Shown: positions 1-5,828 of the stretch, piece by piece
How the letters are laid out: each line of letters opens with the position of its first letter
Numbering within the stretch: the stretch's first letter is position 1
NCBI GenBank assembly: GCA_002417905.1
Contig: DIDB01000204.1
Location: 1-8,323 of the forward strand
Direction of reading: 5' to 3'
Origin: Pseudomonadaceae bacterium UBA5811
GTDB taxonomy: Bacteria; Pseudomonadota; Gammaproteobacteria; Pseudomonadales; Pseudomonadaceae
Length of the DNA: 8,323 bases
The notes under the pieces: generated by a model
What the model was told of the DNA's origin: nothing
The model's input: only the letters and a program-made list of their open reading frames with translations
Database searches by the model: none
Translations under genes and position numbers: made by a program

Positions 1-236
1 GGCTGGTGCTGCCGGACTGTATCCGCCAGCTGCAGGGGCAGATCGGACATGTGCAGTTTGCCGACTGTCCGGGCCGGGGCGCGCCCGGTACCGGTCAGCT
101 CGACTTTGCCGGGGCACTGGCTGCCCTGCGGCAGACCGGCTATCAGGGCTGGCTGGGGGCCGAGTACCTGCCCGGTCCGGCCGGTACCGAGGCCAGTCTG
201 GGCTGGCTGGCCCGCTGGCAGCGCGGGCAGGTCTAG
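1..236 (+). CDS. hyi: Hydroxypyruvate isomerase-like protein, 3' end (5' partial)
   Basis: The open frame enters from the left edge (first full codon at 3) and ends at TAG 234-236, so only the last ~78 residues are visible. They include [32 protein letters not shown] and TEASLGW. These match the C-terminal part of the Hyi family, TIM-barrel sugar-phosphate-isomerase-like enzymes that convert hydroxypyruvate to tartronate semialdehyde in glyoxylate/glycerate metabolism. From family knowledge, the HVQ-AD and EY segments lie on late barrel strands near the metal and substrate site. The C-terminus is complete. The stop overlaps the stop of the convergent rapA gene. The related OtnI family (2-oxo-tetronate isomerase) is an alternative, since only the C-terminal quarter to third is seen. 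Upstream partners are outside the window. Confidence 0.75.
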   Translation, partial: LVLPDCIRQLQGQIGHVQFADCPGRGAPGTGQLDFAGALAALRQTGYQGWLGAEYLPGPAGTEASLGWLARWQRGQV

Positions 237-3067
237 CCGGCCACCAGCACCCGGATGGCTTCAAGGCGCAGGGCTGCCTGCTCCAGCCGGGCCAGTCCCT
301 GATCGCGCTGCTGGCGCAGGGCTTCGATTTCACTGTCCCGGACACTGGGGTTGACGGTCTGCAGGGCAATCAGCCTGGCCAGTTCTTCGTCGAGGCATGT
401 CTGCAGGCTTTCTCTGGCCAGCGCCACCCGTTCGTTATGCCGTGGCCGGGCTTTCTCTTCAGCGGCATTGATCTGGCTGGCCAGACTGTCGCGCTGGGCC
501 TGGATGAAGCGGTTGGCATTGCTGCGGGGCACGCTTTCCAGCTGTTCGTTGAGCTTCTCGAAAGACACCTTGGTGGCAAGATCATTGCCCTTGCTGTCCA
601 GCAGGCAGCGGATAGCCTGGGCTGGCAGGAAGCGTTCCAGCTGCAGGTGGCGGGGGGCCACGACTTCACTGACAAACAGCAGCTCCAGCAGGACCGTACC
701 GGGCTTCAGGGCCCGGTTTTTGATCAGGGCCACGGCAGTATTACCCATGGGGCCGGACAGCACCAGATCCATGCCGCCCTGGACCATCGGATGCTCCCAG
801 CTCAGGAACTGCATGTCTTCCCGGGCCAGTGCCTGGTTGCGGTCATAGGTGATGGTGACGGCCTCGTCATCACCCAGCGGAAATCCGGCATCCAGCATTT
901 TTTCGCCGGGGCGCAGGATCAGGGCATTTTCGGAGTGCTCTTCGCTGTCAATGCCAAAGGCGTTAAACAGTTTCTGCATATAGATGGGCAGCAGGTAGCG
1001 TTCGTCCTGCTCCAGAATGGCTGTCACCAGCTGCTCGCCAGCCAGTCCGCCACCGGAGTTCAGTTCCAGCAGGCGGTCCCGGCCATTGTGCAGTTCGGCT
1101 TCCAGTTGCAGGCGGAGCCGCCGGGCCTGCTCCAGCAGTTCCAGGAACGCCGGAGTTTCATCCGCGGTGTACACCAGCCCGGCCAGCTGCCTGGCAAAAC
1201 GCTCCTGCAGGGTGCTGCCTGCCGGGCAGGTACTGAGGAAGGCATTCAACGCTTCGTGATACCAGAGGAACAGCTGTTCCTGCGGGGTTCGCTCCAGATA
1301 GGGCACATGCAGCTGGATGCGGTGCTGCTGGCCGATCCGGTCCAGCCGGCCAATCCGCTGCTCCAGCAGGTCCGGGTTGTCGGGCAGGTCGAACAGGACC
1401 AGGTGATGGGCAAACTGGAAATTGCGGCCTTCGCTGCCGATTTCCGAGCAGATCAGAACCTGGGCACCAAACTCTTCATCGGCAAAGTAGGCTGCAGCCC
1501 GGTCCCGCTCGATGATGCTCATGCCCTCATGGAACACTGTGGCCGGGATACCGGAGCGGACCCGCAGGGCATCCTCCAGATCCAGGGCGGTGCTGGCGTG
1601 GGCACAGATCACCAGAATCTTGAACTTGCGCAGGCTTTTCAGCGTATCGATCAGCCATGCAACCCGGGGATCGTGCTGCCACCAGCGGCTGTCTTCCGGG
1701 CTGTCCGGCAGCGCCGGCCGCAGCTGTTCCGGATAGAGGCTGTCTGTACCAGCATAAATCTCCGGGCAGGGTAGCGGATAGGCGTGCAGCTCCCGCTCCG
1801 GGAAGCCCCGGACGGCGGCCCGGGTGTTACGGAACAGCAGGCGGCCGGTGCCGTGCCGGTCCAGCAGTTCCCGGATCAGCCGCTCCCGGGCCGCCGCAGT
1901 GCCGCTGGTGGCGGCTTTCAGCAAGGCCTCTGCGGCCGGGCCGAGAAAGCTCTGGATGGTCTGCTGCGCCCCGGTTGATAGCTGATCATCATCCAGAAGC
2001 GCCTGAACAGCATCGGCTACCGGCTGATAATGCTGGCTTTCGGTCCGGAAGGCTTCAAGGCTGTGGAAGCGGTCAGGGTCCAGCAGGCGCAGCCGGGCAA
2101 AGTGGCTTTCCAGTCCGAGCTGTTCCGGGGTGGCAGTCAGCAGCAGGACACCCGGAATGATCCCGGCCAGCTGCTCGACCAGCTGGTAGGCCGGGCTGGC
2201 GCCTTCAGGCTGCCAGACCAGATGGTGGGCTTCATCGACAACCAGCAGATCCCAGCCGGCGGCAAAGGCCGCATCCTGTGCTTTCTCATCTGTTTTCAGC
2301 CAGTCGAGAGCGACCAGTGCCAGCTGGGTTTCTTCAAATGGATTGCCGGCATCGCTGGCAGCAAAACGTCCGGCATCGAACAGGCTGACCTGCAGATTGA
2401 AACGGCGGCGCATTTCCACCAGCCACTGGTGCTGCAGGGTTTCGGGGACCAGAATCAGAACCCGGCCCGCCCGGCCGGCCAGCAGCTGGCGATGAATGAT
2501 CAGGCCAGCCTCGATGGTTTTGCCCAGCCCGACTTCATCGGCCAGCAAAACCCGCGGGGCGATGCGATCCGCAACTTCCCGGGCGATGTGCAGCTGGTGG
2601 GCAATCGGCTGGACCCGGGCACCCGCCAGTCCCCACAGGGCAGACTGGCGCTCGCGGCTCAGGTGTTCCAGGGTATGGTAGCGCAGGCTGAACCAGCTGA
2701 GCGGATCGATCTGTCCGGCAAACAGCCGGTCGCTGGCCATCCGGAACTGGATAAAATTGGACAGCTGGGTTTCCGGCAGGCTGCAGGACTCGTGACGGGC
2801 AGTCAGGCCATGATAGACCAGCAGGCCATCATGGTCTTCCACGGCACTGACGGTCAGCGTCCAGCCATCAAAGTGGGTGATTTCATCACCGGGCGCAAAG
2901 CGGACCCGGGTCAGTGGGGCATTATGCACAGCATACTGGCGCGTCTCCCCTGTGGCCGGATAAAGCACGGTCAGCAGGCGTCCATCCTGGGTAATGATGG
3001 TCCCAAGACCCAGCTCTGCCTCGCCATCACTGATCCAGCGTTGCCCCGGTAGATATTGCTGCGCCAT
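233..3067 (-). CDS. rapA: RNA polymerase-associated ATPase RapA (HepA), Swi2/Snf2 family
   Basis: This 944-residue protein is close to the 968 of E. coli RapA. RapA binds core RNA polymerase and uses ATP hydrolysis to release stalled post-termination complexes, recycling the enzyme. Order seen: N-terminal Tudor/KOW-like region from [11 protein letters not shown] (about 1-107); helicase lobe 1 with Walker A DEVGLGKT (177-184), Walker B DEAHH (278-282) and TATPEQLG (311-318); lobe 2 with [13 protein letters not shown] (512-524), [12 protein letters not shown] (542-553) and the arginine-finger motif [11 protein letters not shown] (570-580); then a long RapA-specific C-terminal region containing charged coiled-coil-like helices near the end. 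All helicase motifs are intact with no frameshift. The ATG at 3067 is preceded by GGGAG with about 6-7 nt spacing, and the [11 protein letters not shown] beginning is family-typical. It is transcribed alone, convergent with the hyi-like gene and divergent from two small genes. Confidence 0.97.
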   Translation of the reverse strand: MAQQYLPGQRWISDGEAELGLGTIITQDGRLLTVLYPATGETRQYAVHNAPLTRVRFAPGDEITHFDGWTLTVSAVEDHDGLLVYHGLTARHESCSLPETQLSNFIQFRMASDRLFAGQIDPLSWFSLRYHTLEHLSRERQSALWGLAGARVQPIAHQLHIAREVADRIAPRVLLADEVGLGKTIEAGLIIHRQLLAGRAGRVLILVPETLQHQWLVEMRRRFNLQVSLFDAGRFAASDAGNPFEETQLALVALDWLKTDEKAQDAAFAAGWDLLVVDEAHHLVWQPEGASPAYQLVEQLAGIIPGVLLLTATPEQLGLESHFARLRLLDPDRFHSLEAFRTESQHYQPVADAVQALLDDDQLSTGAQQTIQSFLGPAAEALLKAATSGTAAARERLIRELLDRHGTGRLLFRNTRAAVRGFPERELHAYPLPCPEIYAGTDSLYPEQLRPALPDSPEDSRWWQHDPRVAWLIDTLKSLRKFKILVICAHASTALDLEDALRVRSGIPATVFHEGMSIIERDRAAAYFADEEFGAQVLICSEIGSEGRNFQFAHHLVLFDLPDNPDLLEQRIGRLDRIGQQHRIQLHVPYLERTPQEQLFLWYHEALNAFLSTCPAGSTLQERFARQLAGLVYTADETPAFLELLEQARRLRLQLEAELHNGRDRLLELNSGGGLAGEQLVTAILEQDERYLLPIYMQKLFNAFGIDSEEHSENALILRPGEKMLDAGFPLGDDEAVTITYDRNQALAREDMQFLSWEHPMVQGGMDLVLSGPMGNTAVALIKNRALKPGTVLLELLFVSEVVAPRHLQLERFLPAQAIRCLLDSKGNDLATKVSFEKLNEQLESVPRSNANRFIQAQRDSLASQINAAEEKARPRHNERVALARESLQTCLDEELARLIALQTVNPSVRDSEIEALRQQRDQGLARLEQAALRLEAIRVLVAG

Positions 3068-3096
3068 GCATGTCTCCCGCTTTGAGAAAACTGCGA

Positions 3097-3126
3097 ATAC
3101 TAACGGAATCCGGTTTCTTCAGTCAT
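3097..3126 (-). promoter_or_regulatory. Possible rapA promoter
   Basis: Read on the minus strand, ATGACT (3126-3121) and TAGTAT (3102-3097) are separated by 18 bp, giving a plausible but imperfect sigma70 -35/-10 pair. The expected transcript start would leave a leader of about 20 nt before the rapA ATG. Support is only motif similarity. Confidence 0.3.
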
Positions 3127-3194
3127 TGTCCAGGCCTGCCGATACGTTATGGCAGCTACTGTAGTCGCAGGCTGTATTTTCCGGGAGGCTTGTC

Positions 3195-3503
3195 ATGGTT
3201 ACGCCCGTTCCACCCCAGCTGGTTCCGGTTACTGCCCAGCAGGATCCGGTGCGCTCCCGGCCTGCTGTTCCGCCGGTCATGCCCGTCACGGATGCGGCTG
3301 CCGAAGCCGCAATTACCCTGGACCGGCGCCGTCCCCAGGAGAGTGCGGAGGATTTCCAGAAACGCTGGCAGGTGCGCAGGCAGCGCGTGGTCCGGAACAA
3401 GTCTGTGCCGGAGACTGAGCCGGAAGCAGTAGCGCTTTATACTGAAGACGCCTCTGCCGGGGAGCCGGCCCAGCAGGGTCAGCGGATTGATATCAGTATT
3501 TAG
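3195..3503 (+). CDS. Hypothetical small protein, 102 aa
   Basis: I do not recognise this protein. The ATG at 3195 has a strong ribosome binding site, GGGAGG at 3183-3188, with 6 nt spacing. The frame is divergent from rapA and ends directly at the ribosome binding site of the next small gene. The first ~30 residues are rich in Pro, Val and Gln (PVPPQLVPV, VPPVMPV), suggesting a disordered start. Residues 41-70 are strongly basic and probably helical (LDRRRPQ, FQKRWQVRRQRVVRNK). The tail is acidic and Gln-rich, ending RIDISI. There is no signal peptide, no transmembrane segment and no cysteine. Coding status rests on the ribosome binding site, the tight coupling with the next gene and a base composition like the neighbours. 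A nucleic-acid-binding or polymerase-related role is only a guess from its charge. Confidence 0.7.
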   Translation: MVTPVPPQLVPVTAQQDPVRSRPAVPPVMPVTDAAAEAAITLDRRRPQESAEDFQKRWQVRRQRVVRNKSVPETEPEAVALYTEDASAGEPAQQGQRIDISI

Positions 3504-3511
3504 GAGGGATG

Positions 3512-3691
3512 ATGGGGACCGATGACGTGATTGATCTGGCCACTGAGCGTGACCGGCGTATCCATGATTTCCGGGAGCGGCGTTTGCAGGAAGTACGTCG
3601 GGCATTTGAGCGGGCCTTGCCCCTGCCCGCTGGAAAAAGCTCATCCCGTAAAGGCAAACAGAAAAAAGGCCGGAAGCCGTCAGATTCCTGA
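3512..3691 (+). CDS. Hypothetical small basic protein, 59 aa
   Basis: I do not recognise this product. Two adjacent ATG codons lie at 3509 and 3512. The AGGAGG at 3502-3507 overlaps the TAG stop of the upstream gene and leaves 4 nt before the second ATG but only 1 before the first, so I prefer 3512 (3509 would give 60 aa). The sequence has a predicted charged helix (DLATERDRRIHDFRERRLQE, then VRRAFERAL) followed by a lysine/serine-rich disordered tail (SSSRKGKQKKGRK). There is no membrane segment. It is almost certainly translationally coupled to the 102-aa gene and co-transcribed. The basic tail would suit RNA or DNA binding, but that is inference. No clear terminator follows it; the FNR-box region starts 20 bp downstream. 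Confidence 0.65.
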   Translation: MGTDDVIDLATERDRRIHDFRERRLQEVRRAFERALPLPAGKSSSRKGKQKKGRKPSDS

Positions 3692-3710
3692 GGGGCGGAA
3701 GTGGCCACGT

Positions 3711-3724
3711 TTGATCTGTATCAG
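3711..3724 (+). promoter_or_regulatory. FNR/Anr-like site, upstream of a tandem pair
   Basis: TTGATCTGTATCAG matches the FNR consensus TTGAT-N4-ATCAA at 9 of 10 defined positions, the last base being G instead of A. Its centre (3717.5) is exactly 50 bp from the centre of the perfect site at 3761-3774, about five helical turns, so bound dimers would face the same side of DNA. With the proposed start near 3809 it would sit near -91.5. Confidence 0.6.
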
Positions 3725-3760
3725 TTGTTTTTCTGTGTGCTATCTTTTTGGTGATTAGTG

Positions 3761-3774
3761 TTGATTTTCATCAA
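3761..3774 (+). promoter_or_regulatory. Perfect FNR/Anr box
   Basis: TTGATTTTCATCAA is an exact match to TTGAT-N4-ATCAA, the site for the oxygen-sensing Fe-S regulators FNR and Anr. It lies in a gap with no protein gene nearby on the plus strand: the next downstream coding region is rdgC, which is on the other strand and ends there. What it can activate is therefore a non-coding transcript. At a class II position (-41.5) it predicts a start near 3809. Confidence 0.8.
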
Positions 3775-3794
3775 TAAGTAACCTGCCCAGCCGG

Positions 3795-3800
3795 GTAACT
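3795..3800 (+). promoter_or_regulatory. Candidate -10 element of the FNR-dependent promoter
   Basis: TAACTT keeps the three most important -10 positions (T1, A2, T6). It is spaced so that transcription would begin around 3805-3809, placing the perfect FNR box at about -38 to -41.5. No good -35 hexamer is needed or seen, as expected when an activator overlaps that position. Confidence 0.45.
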
Positions 3801-3806
3801 TGCAGC

Positions 3807-3970
3807 ACATTAAGGTGTGCCTGGCGCGACGCGATAGTCAGCCCGAAAGTCAGGGTGTGGGGTCGGGTCGGTTGCAGCCAGACAGGTTTTGCTGCACTGG
3901 AGTGCGTTCCAGAGGCAGACGCAGAAGCACGCAAGGCAATTAAGGGTGGCAGATGTCGCCCTTTTTTTTT
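3807..3970 (+). ncRNA. Putative FNR/Anr-regulated small RNA, about 160 nt
   Basis: This is an unannotated candidate defined by a perfect FNR box and -10 upstream and a strong intrinsic terminator at the end. Hairpins visible in order: GCACAT/GTGTGC with a TAAG loop (3805-3820); GGC..GAC/GTC.GCC (3823-3843); TGCAGC/GCTGCA (3873-3878 with 3891-3896); CTGGA/TCCAG (3897-3901 with 3908-3912); then the terminator stem. A G-rich segment around 3844-3872 (such as GGGTGTGGGGTCGGGTCGG) looks unpaired and could be the target-pairing region, for example against C-rich mRNA segments. The nine-T tail suits an Hfq-binding sRNA. Family knowledge: FnrS in enterics, PhrS in Pseudomonas and AniS in Neisseria are FNR/ANR-controlled sRNAs. 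I see no convincing sequence identity to FnrS. The 5' end is uncertain by several bases. Confidence 0.62.
3942..3970 (+). terminator. Intrinsic terminator of the putative sRNA
   Basis: The stem AAGGGTGG (3942-3949) pairs with TCGCCCTT as reverse (3956-3963), including two G-T wobbles, around the loop CAGATG. The T run covers 3962-3970. This is a textbook rho-independent terminator on the plus strand with no upstream plus-strand protein gene closer than 250 bp. Confidence 0.82.
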
Positions 3971-4155
3971 GCCTTTTGCTCGTGTTTTCTCGAGTTAATG
4001 GGAGTAGATCTCCTCTGTGGCTTCGTGATCAGGAACGTACTGCCCGATGGCCCCATGCGACGGGCATTTTGTAGTGTCCAGTATCCCGCCGGGATTTTGA
4101 TCAGGATCCCCGCGCCCGGCGGGTCAGGCTGCGGGAGAGGCTTTATTTCGGGTGC
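3971..4155. other. Non-coding, palindrome-rich gap downstream of rdgC and the sRNA
   Basis: I see no gene here. CCCGCCGGG (4085-4093) and CCCGGCGGG (4115-4123) form a perfect 9-bp inverted repeat with a 21-bp spacer that contains the palindromes TGATCA and GGATCC. The first arm also makes its own hairpin ATCCC-GCC-GGGAT (4083-4095) followed by TTT on the plus strand. GCCCG/CGGGC further left (about 4042-4065) is another possible stem. These may help end rdgC transcription on the minus strand, though no good T run follows on that strand. Confidence 0.4.
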
Positions 4156-5076
4156 TCAGACCCCTTGGGGTAGTTCCTCGCCGCCCAGTGCCTCGATCAG
4201 CTCCGGGATAAAGCGGGCAAAGGTAAGCATCATCAGGCTGAAGCTGGCATCCTGCTGGCCCAGCGGGTCATCACCGCCATCCTGTTCGGCCTGTTCCTGC
4301 AGCAGCTCCTCAAAGCGCAGCCGTTTGAGAGCCAGCTTTTCATCCAGAATAAAGGACAGCTGCTCCTGCCAGGCCAGTGCCAGCTGGCTGACCTGTTTGC
4401 CAGCCTCCAGATGATTGCGGATTTCATCGCTGGCCAGATCCTGACGTTTGCAGCGAACCGTGCCGCCGTCTTCATGGGTGTCGCGCAGTTCGCATTCATC
4501 CAGGATGTGAAACGGGCTATTGGTGTCCCCGGTCTGCAGCCAGGCGGTAAGGGTGGCGGCAGGGGCTTTTTTCAGGGCCAGAGGTCGCAGTGGCAATGAG
4601 CCCAGCGCCTCGCGCAGGGTGGAGAGCAGTTCTTCGGCCCGTTTGCTGCTGGCGGTATCCACCAATACCAGACCCTGCTCCGGGGCAATGGCGGCGAAGG
4701 TAACTGATTTGCGGATAAAGGCCCGGGGCAGCAGAGTCTGGACAATTTCATCCTTGAGTTGCTCGCGTTCCTTGCGGTGTACTTTGCGCATCTGCCGGGC
4801 TTCGATCTCCTCGGTTTTTTCTTTCAGGGCATCGTTGACCACGCTGCCAGGCAGAATGCGTTCTTCCTTGCGGGCTGCCAGCAGTATGAAGCCGTTGCTG
4901 GCATGAACCAGCGGTGCTTGGTTTTCCTTCCCAATCGGAGGCACGAAGCCGCAGGTCTGCAGCTCCTGGCTGGCACAGGGACGGGCAGCCTTGCTGGTCA
5001 GGGCGTTTTCCAGCGTTTCCGGGGTCAGGTCAATGGGTTGGGTCAGCCGATAAACAAGCAGGTTGCGAAACCACAT
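4156..5076 (-). CDS. rdgC: Recombination-associated protein RdgC
   Basis: The product is 306 residues, against 303 in E. coli. RdgC is a ring-shaped dimeric DNA-binding protein of the nucleoid that limits RecA filament formation and affects replication-fork recovery. Recognisable family segments are [11 protein letters not shown] at the start, [52 protein letters not shown] and the C-terminal [15 protein letters not shown] place the start at the ATG at 5076. It is preceded by GAGGAG (5090-5085) with 8 nt spacing and gives the family-typical MWFRN start. A GTG at 5085 would add three residues but lies inside that ribosome binding site. It is monocistronic, divergent from the tRNA operon, with a good promoter at 5104-5132. 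Confidence 0.96.
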   Translation of the reverse strand: MWFRNLLVYRLTQPIDLTPETLENALTSKAARPCASQELQTCGFVPPIGKENQAPLVHASNGFILLAARKEERILPGSVVNDALKEKTEEIEARQMRKVHRKEREQLKDEIVQTLLPRAFIRKSVTFAAIAPEQGLVLVDTASSKRAEELLSTLREALGSLPLRPLALKKAPAATLTAWLQTGDTNSPFHILDECELRDTHEDGGTVRCKRQDLASDEIRNHLEAGKQVSQLALAWQEQLSFILDEKLALKRLRFEELLQEQAEQDGGDDPLGQQDASFSLMMLTFARFIPELIEALGGEELPQGV

Positions 5077-5103
5077 GCAATGCACTCCTCAAACGAAGCG
5101 GGC

Positions 5104-5132
5104 ATTATTCCTGTCACAGACCTGCTGTCCAA
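5104..5132 (-). promoter_or_regulatory. rdgC promoter
   Basis: On the minus strand TTGGAC (5132-5127) and AATAAT (5109-5104) are separated by 17 bp, a strong sigma70 pair (5 of 6 in the -10). Transcription would start near 5097, giving a leader of about 20 nt that just contains the ribosome binding site. Confidence 0.7.
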
Positions 5133-5183
5133 GGGGGGGAGCTATTGCGGTCAGGGCGTCATTGGATAAGTGGCTGGATGGCC

Positions 5184-5240
5184 TGAAAAAAATTAAAAAA
5201 AGCATTGCCAAGTCTGAAGATGCTCACTAGAATGCGCCCC
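5184..5240 (+). promoter_or_regulatory. tRNA operon promoter with UP-like tract and GC-rich discriminator
   Basis: TTGCCA (5205-5210) and TAGAAT (5228-5233) are spaced by 17 bp. The A/T tract GAAAAAAATTAAAAAAAGC lies just upstream, where an UP element contacts the alpha subunit. GCGCCCC (5234-5240) follows the -10, the GC-rich discriminator known from stringently controlled stable RNA promoters. The first tRNA begins about 14 nt after the expected start. Confidence 0.82.
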
Positions 5241-5254
5241 ACTTCGAGAGCACA

Positions 5255-5330
5255 GGGTGATTAGCTCAGCTGGGAGAGCATCTGCCTTACAAGCAGAGGG
5301 TCGGCGGTTCGATCCCGTCATCACCCACCA
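5255..5330 (+). tRNA. tRNA-Val (anticodon UAC), copy 1
   Basis: This 76-nt cloverleaf has acceptor stem GGGTGAT/ATCACCC, D-arm GCTC..GAGC, anticodon stem TCTGC/GCAGA, loop CTTACAA with anticodon TAC at 5288-5290, GGTTCGATCCC in the T-arm, and an encoded CCA. It is the first gene of the tRNA operon. Confidence 0.96.
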
Positions 5331-5345
5331 GTCTTGAGGTTATGC

Positions 5346-5422
5346 GCAGCGGTAGTTCAGTCGGTTAGAATACCGGCCTGTCACGCCGGGGGTCGCGGGT
5401 TCGAGTCCCGTCCGCTGCGCCA
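5346..5422 (+). tRNA. tRNA-Asp (anticodon GUC), copy 1
   Basis: The acceptor stem is GCAGCGG/CCGCTGC with discriminator G and encoded CCA. The anticodon stem CCGGC/GCCGG flanks loop CTGTCAC with anticodon GTC at 5380-5382, and the T-arm has GGTTCGAGTCC. It follows the valine tRNA after 15 nt. G73 and GUC are aspartate identity elements. Confidence 0.96.
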
Positions 5423-5457
5423 TTTTTGGAATGGCCATGATAAATGGCTGTCCTGTT

Positions 5458-5533
5458 GGGTGATTAGCTCAGCCGGGAGAGCATCTGCCTTACAAGCAGA
5501 GGGTCGGCGGTTCGATCCCGTCATCACCCACCA
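5458..5533 (+). tRNA. tRNA-Val (anticodon UAC), copy 2
   Basis: It is identical to the first valine tRNA except for one base in the D-loop: C at 5474 where copy 1 has T at 5271. The anticodon TAC lies at 5491-5493 and CCA is encoded. A 35-nt spacer with a short hairpin (GCCAT/ATGGC) separates it from the preceding aspartate tRNA. Confidence 0.96.
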
Positions 5534-5548
5534 GTCTTGAGGTTATGC

Positions 5549-5625
5549 GCAGCGGTAGTTCAGTCGGTTAGAATACCGGCCTGTCACGCCGGGGGTCGCG
5601 GGTTCGAGTCCCGTCCGCTGCGCCA
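5549..5625 (+). tRNA. tRNA-Asp (anticodon GUC), copy 2
   Basis: It is identical to the first aspartate tRNA copy, with anticodon GTC at 5583-5585 and encoded CCA. It is the last tRNA before the operon terminator. Confidence 0.96.
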
Positions 5626-5657
5626 CTACACAGGGTTGCAGGTAGTTTTGCAGCCCG

Positions 5658-5690
5658 AAAAAGGCGGCCTTTTTAAAGGCCGCTTTTTTT
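5658..5690 (+). terminator. Terminator of the tRNA operon
   Basis: GCGGCCTTT (5664-5672) pairs with AAAGGCCGC (5675-5683), preceded by a run of A and followed by seven T residues (5684-5690). The flanking A and T runs make it potentially active in both directions. It lies 33 nt after the last tRNA. Confidence 0.9.
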
Positions 5691-5828
5691 GTTTCCGGTG
5701 ATCTATATTTTCCGGCAGGCTGGTCAGGGCACTGTTTGTGCCATGCCCATGCTAGCCAGTCTTCCAGATGGCCTGCTAAGCTGCTGCGCACTTTTGTCCT
5801 GACGCTTCTCTCTATATAAGGAACCAGC

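Larger units (their letters stand above)
5255..5625 (+). repeat. Tandem duplication of a Val-Asp tRNA pair, 203-bp period
   Basis: Segments 5255-5422 and 5458-5625 (168 bp each) match along their whole length, including the 15-nt intergenic spacer, with a single difference (T5271 versus C5474). The intervening 35 bp (5423-5457) has no counterpart within the array. This shows a recent duplication or ongoing gene conversion. Confidence 0.93.

Noticed and set aside
437..1774. Long plus-strand open frame (445 aa) opposite rapA
   Set aside because: It is antisense to the well-conserved rapA helicase gene, is Gln-rich in the way complementary-strand frames of GC-rich genes are, and has no recognisable domain.
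2030..3052. Plus-strand open frame (340 aa) opposite the rapA 5' half
   Set aside because: It is a shadow of rapA with no ribosome binding site and no family resemblance.
3815..3942. GTG-initiated 42-codon frame inside the putative sRNA
   Set aside because: PhrS does encode a small peptide, but here AAGG directly abuts the GTG with no usable spacing and the GTG lies in a hairpin, so I do not call it coding.
5334..5540. Plus-strand 68-aa frame across tRNA-Asp and tRNA-Val
   Set aside because: It lies almost entirely within tRNA genes; SSAGRASALQAEGRRFDP is another common tRNA-derived false protein.
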